This document shows positions 22,106-30,441 of a DNA stretch of 64,000 nucleotides, piece by piece. This DNA is from Myxococcales bacterium. Lineage in GTDB: Bacteria > Myxococcota_A > UBA9160 > UBA4427. Under the pieces are notes generated by a model. It worked only from the letters and a program-made list of their open reading frames with translations. It did no database searches and was not told the origin of the DNA. The stretch is from the NCBI GenBank assembly GCA_012959805.1, contig DUCN01000127.1:62001-126000 (forward strand), in the 5' to 3' direction. The position numbers and the translations under genes were made by a program. The first letter of the stretch is position 1. Each line of letters opens with the position of its first letter.

Positions 22106-22301
22106 CCCTAAGGACCCTAATTGGGATACTCGGCCGCCCAGATTGCCATGTGGCCGGGCGCTCGAGCGCATCGACAACTTTGACTGAAGACCATGAAAGA
22201 GCCACGGAACAGCACTGACCACCGCGGAATCTGAAAGAAGATCCAGCACTTATCAGGATCCCGACAGAACCCGACTCGATGAATTTTTGACAACATGCAG
22301 C

Positions 22302-22333
22302 AATGAGCCGACCCCGACCAGTGTCGACTCATT
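22302..22333 (+). promoter_or_regulatory. Hairpin immediately 5' of the glyQS ribosome-binding site
   Basis: AATGAGCCGAC (22302-22312) and GTCGACTCATT (22323-22333) pair over 10 of 11 positions around a 10-base loop. The AGGGG ribosome-binding site of glyQS begins 1-2 bases later. It could tune translation or end upstream transcription; there is no T-run. The 243-base gap around it holds no convincing gene. Confidence 0.35.
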
Positions 22334-22348
22334 CAGGGGCCCGAAACC

Positions 22349-23725
22349 ATGTCCGATGATGCTTCCGAATCTCCCGCGCAGGGCGACGCCGAGCGCGAGC
22401 GAAACCCACTGGCCATGGAGACCCTCGTGTCGCTGTGTGCTGCCCGTGGGTTCATCTATCCGTCCAGCGAGATCTACGGAGGCATCGCAGGCTTCTGGGA
22501 CTACGGACCGCTCGGCGTTGAGCTCAAGAATAATCTGAAAGCGTTTTGGTGGCGGCGCATGGTGCGCGAACGCGACGATGTCGTCGGGATCGACAGTGCG
22601 ATCATTTCGCATCCGAGGACCTGGGAGGCGAGTGGCCACGTCGAGGGTTTCAGCGATCCGATGGTCGATTGCCGAACCTGCAAGCGGCGGTTCCGTGCGG
22701 ATCAGATCGAGGGCGAACGATGCCCCGAGGCGCCGAAGAAGCGGGCGGTGACGGATTGTGACCTGACGGAGAGCCGTGAGTTCAATCTCATGTTGCGGAC
22801 CGAACTCGGCGCGTCGGTCGACGAATCGACGACTGCCTATCTGCGTCCGGAAACCTGCCAAGCGATTTTTTCCGGCTTCAAACGCGTTCGGGAATCCGCT
22901 CGACAGAAGGTGCCCTTCGGCATCGCCCAGATTGGCAAGGCTTTTCGTAACGAGATTACGCCTCGCAACTTCACCTTTCGCTCACGCGAGTTCGAGCAGG
23001 CCGAGATGGAGTTTTTCTGCCATCCGAGTGAGAGTGAGGAATGGTTTCAGCATTGGCTCGAGGTGCGGCTTCAATTTCACAAAGATCTGGGAATTGACGA
23101 GAGTCTGCTGCGGACGCGACCGCACGCGTCGGACGAGTTGGCCCATTATGCCCGTGCCGCCGAGGACGTCGAATTTCTCTTTCCCTTCGGCTGGCAGGAA
23201 ATTGAAGGCGTCCATGATCGCGGTGATTGGGATCTCTCCAGGCACACCGAGTATTCCGGCAAGGAATTGGCGGTGACCAACGAGCAGACCAAGGAACGCT
23301 TTACGCCGATGGTGATCGAAACTTCTGTGGGCATGGATCGTACGACACTCGCGTTGTTGGTCGCGGCCTACCGAGAGGAAGAACTCGACAACGGCGAAAC
23401 CCGCGTCGTGATGGGCTTCCATCCCGCGCTCGCCCCGATCAAAGCCGCGATTCTGCCTCTTTCGAAGAAACTCTCCGAGCCTGCGCGGGAGATTCAGAAG
23501 GAATTACGGAAACATTTCAATGTCTCCTACGACGAGGCCGGCAATATCGGTCGTCGCTATCGGCGACAGGACGAAGTCGGAACGCCATTCTGTGTCACGT
23601 ACGATTTTGATTCTGCAGAGGATGGCTGTGTCACGGTTCGCGAACGAGATTCGATGAATCAAGAACGCGTCGCCATCGACGGCCTGCGGACTCATCTCAC
23701 GGAACGCCTGGAGGAGGGCTCGTGA
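22349..23725 (+). CDS. glyS: Glycyl-tRNA synthetase (single-chain, class IIa)
   Basis: The 458-residue homodimeric GlyRS is the archaeal/eukaryotic-like type, not the alpha2-beta2 GlyQ/GlyS type. It has SSEIYGGIAGFWDYGPLGVELKNN near the start, the PETCQAIF and GKAFRNEITPR motif 2 region, and SVGMDRTTLALL as motif 3. The C-terminal anticodon-binding domain contains YDEAGNIGRRYRRQDEVGTPFC. Its stop overlaps the ppdK start (GTGA), giving translational coupling. Confidence 0.95.
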   Translation: MSDDASESPAQGDAERERNPLAMETLVSLCAARGFIYPSSEIYGGIAGFWDYGPLGVELKNNLKAFWWRRMVRERDDVVGIDSAIISHPRTWEASGHVEGFSDPMVDCRTCKRRFRADQIEGERCPEAPKKRAVTDCDLTESREFNLMLRTELGASVDESTTAYLRPETCQAIFSGFKRVRESARQKVPFGIAQIGKAFRNEITPRNFTFRSREFEQAEMEFFCHPSESEEWFQHWLEVRLQFHKDLGIDESLLRTRPHASDELAHYARAAEDVEFLFPFGWQEIEGVHDRGDWDLSRHTEYSGKELAVTNEQTKERFTPMVIETSVGMDRTTLALLVAAYREEELDNGETRVVMGFHPALAPIKAAILPLSKKLSEPAREIQKELRKHFNVSYDEAGNIGRRYRRQDEVGTPFCVTYDFDSAEDGCVTVRERDSMNQERVAIDGLRTHLTERLEEGS

Positions 23726-26712
23726 GCGCACGCAAGACATCCAGGGTGAAGAAGGCGGCGGGGAGAAAGACGGCAAGGGGAAAGAGTGCCGGGCGCAAGG
23801 CGAGCAAGAAGTCCGCGAAGAAGGCCGCAAAGAAGGCGGTGAAGAAATCCGCCAAGAAAGCTGCGAAGAAAAGCGCGAAGAATTCGACCTCGAAGCGCCG
23901 GAAGGCTGCGAATAAGAAGGCCGCAAAGCGGCCCGCGAAAGGCTCCTCGAAGTCGTCTCGGAAATCCTCGTCGGCGCGACGTCGAGCTGGAGACGCTCGG
24001 TCTTCCCATCGCCAAGTCTATTTCTTTGGAGGAGGCCGCGCGGATGGCGACGCGACCATGAAGGACACACTAGGCGGGAAGGGTGCGAATCTTGCCGAGA
24101 TGACGTCGCTCGGGATCCCGGTTCCCCCCGGCTTCACGATCGCGACGAACGTCTGTGCTGAATTCAATCAAAGGGGTCGGAAACTCCCGGTCGAGGTCAA
24201 GGCCGATGTCTTGACGGCGCTGGCCAATGTCGAAAAGCTGATGGGACTTCGCTTTGGCGACGCTTCGAAGCCACTGCTGGTTTCGATTCGTTCCGGTGCA
24301 CGCGCGTCCATGCCGGGCATGATGGATACGGTGCTGAATCTCGGGCTGAACGATGAGACGGTTGGCGGTCTGGCCAAGATGGGGGACGAGCGTTTTGCTT
24401 TTGATAGTTATCGCCGATTCATTCAGATGTATGGCGATGTCGTTCTCGGGATTCCTCACGATCGCTTCGAGCATCGGCTGGACGTCGAAAAAGACGCCCG
24501 TGGAATCCGTTTCGATACGGAACTCAGCGGCGAGGACCTCCGTCGCGTCGTCGAGGGTTATCTCGAGATCGTCGAAGAATTCACGCATAAGCCCTTTCCC
24601 CAGGACCCCGAAGAGCAGCTCTGGGGCGCGATTGGGGCTGTTTTTGGATCCTGGGAGAATCAGCGAGCGATGGCCTATCGGCGTCTCAATGATATCCCCG
24701 ACGACTGGGGCACCGCGGTCAACGTCCAGTCCATGGTCTTCGGCAATATGGGCGAGGGCTGCGCGACCGGCGTCGCGTTCACGCGTAATCCATCGACGGG
24801 CGAGCGGGATTTCTATGGTGAGTATCTGCTGAACGCCCAGGGTGAGGACGTCGTCTCTGGTATTCGGACACCTCAGCCGATCAACGAGCCCAGTCGCGCC
24901 GCTGATACGATGAGTCTTCCAACGCTTGAAGGCGAGATGCCCAAGGCGTACCGGGCACTCGTCGCGATCTACAAGCGGCTCGAGAAGCATTACCGCGACA
25001 TGCAGGACATCGAGTTCACCATCCAAGATGGGACGCTCTGGATGTTGCAAACGCGAAGCGGCAAGCGGACGGCGAGCGCGGCGGTACGGATGGCCGTGGA
25101 AATGGCCGAGGAACGGCTGATTACTCGCGAAGAAGCCATTCTGCGGATCGACGCGGGTTCTTTGGACCAGCTGCTTCATCCGACGATTGATCGATCGAAG
25201 ACCTTTTTGGTCATTGCACGGGGGCTTCCAGCGTCTCCGGGCGCAGCGGCTGGAGAAGTCGTGTTCTCGGCTGAGCAGGCGGAGATCCGCGCGAAGGGCG
25301 GAGCAAAGGTCATTCTGGTCCGGACCGAAACGTCGCCGGAGGACATTGTCGGCATGCACGCGTCGGAGGGCATTCTCACGGCGAAGGGTGGCATGACCTC
25401 CCATGCAGCCGTGGTCGCACGTGGAATGGGGAAAACGTGCGTGGCGGGATGTGGCGCGCTGGCGATCAACTACGACCAGGGCGTGATGCGGATTGGCGAG
25501 AAGCTTGTCCGGGAAGGCGATTCGATCACGATCGATGGGTCGACGGGCGAAGTCATGCTAGGCCTTGCCCCGACTGTGATTCCCGAGCTCGACGGGAGTT
25601 TCACAAAGCTGATGAAGTGGACCGATCGTGTTCGAGACCTTCGGGTTCGCACGAATGCTGATACGCCCGAGGATGCGATCGTGGCGCGAGGCTTTGGGGC
25701 CGAGGGCATCGGCCTCTGCCGGACCGAACATATGTTCTTCGAGCCGCGGCGAATCTTGGCAGTGCGAGAGATGATCCTGGCATCGGATTCCCGCGCCCGA
25801 GAAGTGGCGCTGGCGAAGATTTTGCCGATGCAGCGTGACGATTTCGAAGGGCTCTTTCGTGCCATGGAGGGGCTACCCGTCACGATCAGGCTCCTCGATC
25901 CGCCGCTGCACGAATTCCTACCCCAGGAGGAGCAGGATATTCATGCGGTGGCCAAAGTGCTGGGCACCTCGGTCGGCGAGGTTCGGCACAAACTCGAAGG
26001 CCTTCACGAGTTGAATCCCATGCTCGGTCATCGGGGTTGTCGGCTCGGAATTACCTATCCCGAGATCTACGCCATGCAGGTTCGCGCGATTACGGAGGCC
26101 GCTTGTCGTGTCGCCGCAGATGGGGTGAAGGTCAAACCCGAGATCATGATCCCACTCGTCTCTCACGAACGAGAGCTCTCGAGGCTGCGCACCCTGGCGG
26201 AGAAGGTGATCGCCGAGGTGAGGCGCGAACAGGGAGGATCTCGCGTGCGTCCCACGATTGGAACGATGATCGAAGTTCCGCGGGCTGCTCTGACAGCGGA
26301 CAAGATTGCGGAACACGCCGATTTCTTTTCCTTTGGGACCAACGACCTGACTCAAATGGGTTACGCGCTTTCGCGGGATGATGCGGGCAGTTTCCTTCCC
26401 GACTACGTCGAGGAGGGGCTCATCGATGCCGACCCCTTCGTTTCGATCGACGAAGAGGGAATCGGTCAGTTGGTGCGCCTCGGCGCCGAGCGAGGCCGGA
26501 GCACCCGCCCTGATCTCAAGCTGGGCGTTTGTGGCGAGCATGGAGGGGATCCCGCAAGCGTTCGCTTCTTCGCTTCCATCGGCCTCGACTACGTCTCTTG
26601 CTCTCCGTACCGCGTGCCCCTCGCACGTTTGGCGGCCGCTCAGGCTGCGATCACGATTCGATTGGATGCGCTGCACCGACGACGGGATGCTGATCTTGAG
26701 GCGACCAAGTGA
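23722..26712 (+). CDS. ppdK: Pyruvate, phosphate dikinase with histone-H1-like N-terminal tail
   Basis: The 996-residue enzyme interconverts pyruvate + ATP + phosphate with PEP + AMP + PPi. The recognisable PPDK begins near residue 96 (VYFFGGGRADGD, GGKGANLAEM), followed by the ATP-grasp domain and the swivelling phosphohistidine segment (TAKGGMTSHAAVVARGMGK). The C-terminal PEP-binding barrel ends with GVCGEHGGDP. Families usually measure ~870-900 residues. The extra ~95 residues are Lys/Ala/Ser repeats of the AAKKAVKKSAKK kind, as in histone H1. The GTG start overlaps the glyS stop, and there is no ATG before residue 113, so the tail appears genuinely translated. Confidence 0.93.
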   Translation: MSARKTSRVKKAAGRKTARGKSAGRKASKKSAKKAAKKAVKKSAKKAAKKSAKNSTSKRRKAANKKAAKRPAKGSSKSSRKSSSARRRAGDARSSHRQVYFFGGGRADGDATMKDTLGGKGANLAEMTSLGIPVPPGFTIATNVCAEFNQRGRKLPVEVKADVLTALANVEKLMGLRFGDASKPLLVSIRSGARASMPGMMDTVLNLGLNDETVGGLAKMGDERFAFDSYRRFIQMYGDVVLGIPHDRFEHRLDVEKDARGIRFDTELSGEDLRRVVEGYLEIVEEFTHKPFPQDPEEQLWGAIGAVFGSWENQRAMAYRRLNDIPDDWGTAVNVQSMVFGNMGEGCATGVAFTRNPSTGERDFYGEYLLNAQGEDVVSGIRTPQPINEPSRAADTMSLPTLEGEMPKAYRALVAIYKRLEKHYRDMQDIEFTIQDGTLWMLQTRSGKRTASAAVRMAVEMAEERLITREEAILRIDAGSLDQLLHPTIDRSKTFLVIARGLPASPGAAAGEVVFSAEQAEIRAKGGAKVILVRTETSPEDIVGMHASEGILTAKGGMTSHAAVVARGMGKTCVAGCGALAINYDQGVMRIGEKLVREGDSITIDGSTGEVMLGLAPTVIPELDGSFTKLMKWTDRVRDLRVRTNADTPEDAIVARGFGAEGIGLCRTEHMFFEPRRILAVREMILASDSRAREVALAKILPMQRDDFEGLFRAMEGLPVTIRLLDPPLHEFLPQEEQDIHAVAKVLGTSVGEVRHKLEGLHELNPMLGHRGCRLGITYPEIYAMQVRAITEAACRVAADGVKVKPEIMIPLVSHERELSRLRTLAEKVIAEVRREQGGSRVRPTIGTMIEVPRAALTADKIAEHADFFSFGTNDLTQMGYALSRDDAGSFLPDYVEEGLIDADPFVSIDEEGIGQLVRLGAERGRSTRPDLKLGVCGEHGGDPASVRFFASIGLDYVSCSPYRVPLARLAAAQAAITIRLDALHRRRDADLEATK

Positions 26713-27233
26713 TCGCGACGGCGGGTCGCACTTGGGCGATGGCCCTCGGCGCGGCCGCGCTGCTGGCCTTGGTCTTCTCGACCGGATGCGTCGGTCCGCG
26801 CGAATCAGACTGGGATGATCCGCTCGCCGAGGCCGAACGGAGTGAAGTCCTGGCAGCCTTGCCCAGGGAAGCTGCGGATAGCCTGCTTCCTCTTTCGAAG
26901 ATCTTTTACGGCAAGATCACCAGTCGCCGCTTCAACTCCCGCGCGACCTTCGAGGATCCGAGCGTGCGCCAGTTCTTCCAGACCGTTGCGTCCTATTCTG
27001 ACTACTATGCTGCACTCGTCGATGCGCTTGATCGTGCGAATATTCGCTTCAATCGGCCGAGCCAGATCAAGCTGTTAGCTATCGAAGGGGACCCGACGGG
27101 TTCGCTTCATCTGTCACTGCGCTTCATCGGCCGTAATGATCTACCGCTGCGCTTCTGGAATGCGGACCTTCGGCGTACGGATGAATGGCGTTGGCAGGGC
27201 GGCCGCTGGTGGGTCATTCCCGGCAAGGTCTGA
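26709..27233 (+). CDS. Predicted lipoprotein of unknown function
   Basis: This 174-residue protein starts at a GTG overlapping the ppdK stop (GTGA). A hydrophobic signal segment ends in FSTGC (cysteine 27), a relaxed lipobox. The mature part is helical, then ends in a beta-rich segment with several Trp (EWRWQGGRWWVIPGKV). I do not recognise the family. It ends the 18.8-27.2 kb operon; a weak stem GGGGAAA/TTTCTCCC with following T residues near 27257-27280 could be the terminator. Confidence 0.65.
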   Translation: MIATAGRTWAMALGAAALLALVFSTGCVGPRESDWDDPLAEAERSEVLAALPREAADSLLPLSKIFYGKITSRRFNSRATFEDPSVRQFFQTVASYSDYYAALVDALDRANIRFNRPSQIKLLAIEGDPTGSLHLSLRFIGRNDLPLRFWNADLRRTDEWRWQGGRWWVIPGKV

Positions 27234-27373
27234 GGCCTCGGAAAGAACACTCCCAGATGGGGAAAAAGTTTCTCCCTTTCGAGCGAATATGGGTTCACGC
27301 CGCCACCTTGTGATTTCGCTCACAAGTGTTCAATTCCAAAGACTTATGAGCCTGATGACACATCATATGGGAA

Positions 27374-27389
27374 TGGCACGCCGTTTGCT
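27374..27389 (+). promoter_or_regulatory. Sigma-54 (-24/-12) promoter
   Basis: TGGCACG-CCGT-TTGCT is a perfect match to the RpoN consensus, with exactly 10 bases between the invariant GG and GC. Transcription should begin about 12 bases after the GC, near 27400, and run towards the sigma-factor gene at 27680. It would need an AAA+ enhancer-binding activator, not encoded nearby. The -24 and -12 boxes are identical to those of the pilA promoter at 32098. Confidence 0.75.
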
Positions 27390-27399
27390 GTATAGCTGA

Positions 27400-27540
27400 T
27401 CAGTCCGGGAGACCGGGCGGACTTTTGAGAAGCCAACAACTCGACGAGTCTCGAGTGGGCCAAAAGAGTTCGGCAAATCGAATCCCATCGCGCGGGAGTT
27501 CAGGGACCCGCGAAGCGAGATGGGATCGAATAGGGAGCCG
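27400..27540 (+). ncRNA. Structured RNA or 5' leader downstream of the sigma-54 promoter
   Basis: Three hairpins lie in 130 bases. The first, at the expected 5' end, has CCGG-GAGA-CCGG nested in AGTCCG/CGGACT (27402-27423) followed by TTTT. The second is ACTCGA/TCGAGT at 27439-27456. The third is a long two-part stem, ATCCCATC with GATGGGAT (27482-27489, 27519-27526) enclosing CGCGGG/CCCGCG, whose loop contains TTCAGGGA. GGA motifs sit in two loops, as in CsrA/RsmA-binding RNAs. It is either a free small RNA or a ~280-base leader of the sigma-factor mRNA. No coding frame is convincing in 27234-27679. Confidence 0.45.
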
Positions 27541-27679
27541 AGCTTGATGTGTCATGTGTCAGTTGTGCCGAGCGGATTAGCCGACAGCTAGCCGCTCTTC
27601 GATCTCGAATCGGGATCAACGGTCAACGGATACACGCACATTACCCGCACGAAGTCTCGTTAAAATCGAGGAAACCAAC

Positions 27680-28336
27680 GTGCCTAAATTACAAGAAAAG
27701 ACGAACGAAACGACGAAGCCAGCCGCGAATCAGCAAGCGTCCAAACCCTCTAATGCATCGAATGCTTCCAAGGCCTGGGAATGCGACAGCGAACTGGTCG
27801 ACCAGATTGTGGCTGGAAGCCGGGAGCATTTCGACCTCCTCTATGAAACTTATTTTCCCCGGGTGTATCGCTTCGCTCTGAAGCGACTGCGCGATCCCGG
27901 CGAAGCTGAAGATGTTGCGCAGGAAGTCTTTCTTACACTGATGACGGCCTTGGCGTCCTTCAAGGGAGATTCCTCTCTTCTGGTTTGGATCTTCGGTGTG
28001 ACTCGGAACAAGGTGAATCGCCGCTTCCGCCGGCCGCGGCCGCGACTGGAGCCCTTGGAAGAGGGCGGCGCTCTGGACATCCAAAGTGGTCTGCCGGGTG
28101 CCGATGAGACGGTCGACGCGCGACGCGTCCTGAGGCGATGTGAAGATGTCATCGCGAATCATCTGACGCCTCTGCAGCGCAAGATCTTCCATCTGAAGCA
28201 TCTGAGACACCAGTCGATTCGGGCCATCGCCCATGCCCTCGACAAGAGCGAGGACGCCGTGAAGGCGAACCTCTACCGCATGCGCCGCGCCATCTCGGCC
28301 GGCACGCCCGGTCTCGAGGGAATCCTCCGCGGGTAG
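27680..28336 (+). CDS. ECF-type RNA polymerase sigma factor
   Basis: This 218-residue sigma-70-family factor has region 2 (FDLLYETYFPRVYRFALKRLRDPGEAEDVAQEVFL and the WIFGVTRNKVNRRFR promoter-melting part) and region 4 (LTPLQRKIFHLKHLRHQSIRAIAHAL...AVKANLYRMRRAI), with no regions 1.1 or 3. The first ~35 residues are low-complexity. GTG start with GAGGAAA upstream. No obvious anti-sigma factor follows. It lies downstream of a sigma-54 promoter, suggesting a sigma cascade. Confidence 0.88.
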   Translation: MPKLQEKTNETTKPAANQQASKPSNASNASKAWECDSELVDQIVAGSREHFDLLYETYFPRVYRFALKRLRDPGEAEDVAQEVFLTLMTALASFKGDSSLLVWIFGVTRNKVNRRFRRPRPRLEPLEEGGALDIQSGLPGADETVDARRVLRRCEDVIANHLTPLQRKIFHLKHLRHQSIRAIAHALDKSEDAVKANLYRMRRAISAGTPGLEGILRG

Positions 28337-28420
28337 CCGTCGCCGCGCCTGGAGCCGGCCCGGTGGCCACTTCGAACGGGTCGGAGGTCGCGTTGTTCAG
28401 CTTCCGCACCCCGGACCTCA

Positions 28421-28468
28421 AACCCCGCCCCCCACGACGCGTTCGAAACGCAGAGTAGGGGCGGGGTT
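28421..28468 (+). terminator. Strong hairpin after the sigma-factor gene
   Basis: AACCCCGCCCC (28421-28431) and GGGGCGGGGTT (28458-28468) form a perfect 11-bp stem, with a smaller GCGTT/AACGC hairpin inside the loop. It lies about 85 bases past the stop codon. There is no T-run, so rho-independent termination is uncertain; it may act in both directions or protect the 3' end. Confidence 0.5.
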
Positions 28469-28516
28469 CTCGTTTCGTGTTGCCGAAGTGTAATCTGACG
28501 GCCCTTCACTTTTTGA

Positions 28517-28545
28517 TTGACGGTTGTCAGTGGATGTCGCATTTT
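28517..28545 (+). promoter_or_regulatory. Candidate sigma-70 promoter for the tetR-like gene
   Basis: TTGACG at 28517-28522 is followed after 17 bases by CATTTT at 28540-28545. The -35 is 5 of 6, the -10 is weak. It sits about 80 bases before the GTG start of the TetR regulator. Confidence 0.3.
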
Positions 28546-28627
28546 TCTGATTGTGGATGGTTCGCCGAGTAATCCTGGGGTGACGGAGGCGACTGCGCCT
28601 TCGAATCCGGCCGGAGAAGGAGCGCCG

Positions 28628-29254
28628 GTGGGTGCTCTTCTTGATGCCAAGACCCGAATCCAGAACTCTCGATCACGTCAGCGTGCCGACACCAAAGAGC
28701 GAATCTTCGAGATGGCTCTGCGGGAATTCAGGGAAGTTGGCTTCGCCAGCGCCCAGATCGATCAAATTGCCAAGAATGCGGGGGTTGCCCGGGGAACCTT
28801 CTACTTCCACTTCCCGACGAAAGACGACGTCATGCTGGAGCTGGCGCGTCGAATCAACCGCCGGGGTGCAGAGCGGCTGGCGCTGATGGTGGAGGGTGAC
28901 CCCGATCTGCGTGCGTTCTTGGTTGGATTCATTGACATATTGATCGACGAGTTCGGTCGAATCAGCGATGCCGGACTGAACGCCGAGCTTCTCGCCCTGT
29001 ATATCCGTCGCCCCTACGATCTCCGGGATCCAATCCATAACGCGCCCGTGATCAACGAGGAATTGGTCGGCCATCTTCGCCGGCTCAGCCTTCGTGAGGG
29101 GACCCCCTTCAAGATGGATCCGGAGCGCCTCTCCGTCCTCATCATGTCGAGCCTTTTCGGGATTCTGGCCCGAGTCCCCCGAGAGGCTGGCGTGCGTGAG
29201 ATTTGCCATTCATTGATTGATTTGCTGGTCGACGGCCTGCGATCGAAACGTTGA
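28628..29254 (+). CDS. TetR-family transcriptional regulator
   Basis: The GTG at 28628 has GAAGGAG just upstream and gives a 208-residue protein, normal for TetR. The longer frame from TTG 28517 adds non-homologous sequence. The HTH domain reads FASAQIDQIAKNAGVARGTFYFHFPTKDDVM at about residues 35-65, and the C-terminal helices form the ligand and dimer domain. The target and ligand are unknown; no transporter or efflux operon lies next to it. Confidence 0.88.
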   Translation: MGALLDAKTRIQNSRSRQRADTKERIFEMALREFREVGFASAQIDQIAKNAGVARGTFYFHFPTKDDVMLELARRINRRGAERLALMVEGDPDLRAFLVGFIDILIDEFGRISDAGLNAELLALYIRRPYDLRDPIHNAPVINEELVGHLRRLSLREGTPFKMDPERLSVLIMSSLFGILARVPREAGVREICHSLIDLLVDGLRSKR

Positions 29255-29450
29255 GCCGTCGGAGTGAGAGAACCGACCCCGCAGGGGGTGTGGAGTCGCT
29301 GGATGATTACGAAGCGAAATCGATCAACGATTGGAAGAGGATTATCGGAATAGCGACTCGCGTTTCTGACACATGCATGGGTTGGGAACCACTCTTTAGA
29401 GAGACCGGATGAACTGGCGCGATCTGCGCAATCTTCCGGACTGACTGCGA

Positions 29451-29807
29451 TTGTCGAGTGATCGATTCAGGTTGCCGATTGAAGGCGAGACGACATTGGC
29501 GCGACAAAACGGACGTGAAGTGTGGCGAGTGTTCCTGGATTGGTTCAAGCCCGCGGATCGGGAGGAGGGTCACTTGGGATCCGAGCGAAGCAACCCATTG
29601 CAACCGGCCCCCGCGACCTTTTCGTCGGCGGATCCCGTTTTGAATTTTGACGAGACTGCCGAGGAATTCAGCGAGGAAGAACTCCGTGAGTTCCTGGAAG
29701 CGGACCATGATCCTGTTTCCGCGGATCCCGAGTTCCGTAAGAACCTTCGCGAGCAGCTCTGGGCTCTGGTCCAAGAAGGCGCGACGTCCCTGCCCAAAGA
29801 TCACTAG
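29451..29807 (+). CDS. Small hypothetical protein
   Basis: The frame gives up to 118 residues from TTG 29451. A TTG at 29496 preceded by GAAGGCGAG is an equally plausible start (~103 residues). The C-terminal half is acidic and helical (EEFSEEELREFLEADHD, then DPEFRKNLREQLWALVQ), a pattern typical of real short proteins. It lies 10 bases before the methyltransferase-like gene. The family is not recognised and no TM helix is seen. Confidence 0.45.
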   Translation: MSSDRFRLPIEGETTLARQNGREVWRVFLDWFKPADREEGHLGSERSNPLQPAPATFSSADPVLNFDETAEEFSEEELREFLEADHDPVSADPEFRKNLREQLWALVQEGATSLPKDH

Positions 29808-29817
29808 ACTCACGGGT

Positions 29818-30393
29818 ATGCGGAACCCGATCCGCCTCAAGAATCTAAATGCGCGATTTCTTCCTCTCTATCTGATTGGGATTGTCGGGCTTGTCCTATG
29901 GCCGCCCCGCACGGAAGGCCTCGTAGTGGCTTTGCCGTTGATCGGTTTCGGTGCCGCGCTCCGGGGCTGGGGTGCCGGACATCTGGTGAAGAATGCCGAG
30001 CTCACGACGACGGGTCCGTACGCCTACCTGCGACATCCGCTGTACCTGGGAACCATCATGGCGGCGACCGGCTTTGCAATTTGGGCCGGAGGTTGGCGGA
30101 CGCTCATCGTGCTCGCCCTTGTCTGGCCCTGGTTCGCATTTCACTATTTCCCACGCAAGGAGCGTAATGAGAGCGCGCGGCTGGAGGCTGCATACGGCGA
30201 TCGCTTCATGCATTATCGCGGCGCCGTTCCGGCGCTTTGGCCGAGGCTTCGGCGCTTCCGGGGAGACCGGCCAGACGAGTTCTCTGGGCATTGGGCGCTC
30301 GAGCGATATTCTGACAACAACGAGCTGGGTACGTTGTTGACCTTGTCCGCCGGTGTGCTGATTTTCTGGTGGCGCAGCGGCCTTGTGGCCTAG
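29818..30393 (+). CDS. Isoprenylcysteine/phospholipid methyltransferase-like membrane protein
   Basis: This 191-residue integral membrane protein has about five hydrophobic segments. The family signature is the RHPLYLGTIM loop, followed by a C-terminal EAAYGDRFMHYR motif, as in ICMT/PEMT enzymes that use S-adenosylmethionine at the membrane. The bacterial substrate is unknown, since bacteria lack prenylated CaaX proteins. ATG 29818 was preferred to the longer upstream frame because that extension is out of character and overlaps the small gene before it. Confidence 0.8.
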   Translation: MRNPIRLKNLNARFLPLYLIGIVGLVLWPPRTEGLVVALPLIGFGAALRGWGAGHLVKNAELTTTGPYAYLRHPLYLGTIMAATGFAIWAGGWRTLIVLALVWPWFAFHYFPRKERNESARLEAAYGDRFMHYRGAVPALWPRLRRFRGDRPDEFSGHWALERYSDNNELGTLLTLSAGVLIFWWRSGLVA

Positions 30394-30441
30394 CGATGTG
30401 GCGGCGTGGCGAGACAGTGGAATGAGTGGCGTGAAGACGGG

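Noticed and set aside
22287-22292. Perfect TTGACA before glyQS as a promoter
   Set aside because: At 16-18 bases downstream the sequence is C-rich with nothing like a -10 box.
22106-22348. T-box or other riboswitch ahead of glyQS
   Set aside because: No T-box consensus (AGGGUGGNACCGCG-like) is present, and T-boxes are not expected in this lineage; only a simple hairpin is visible.
27549-27881. Frame overlapping the start of the sigma factor
   Set aside because: Arg/Ser-rich out-of-frame reading of the sigma-factor N-terminus; the sigma frame has clear domain matches and a ribosome-binding site.
29408-29443. Eleven-codon frame upstream of the small hypothetical gene
   Set aside because: Too short, with no ribosome-binding site or conservation evidence.
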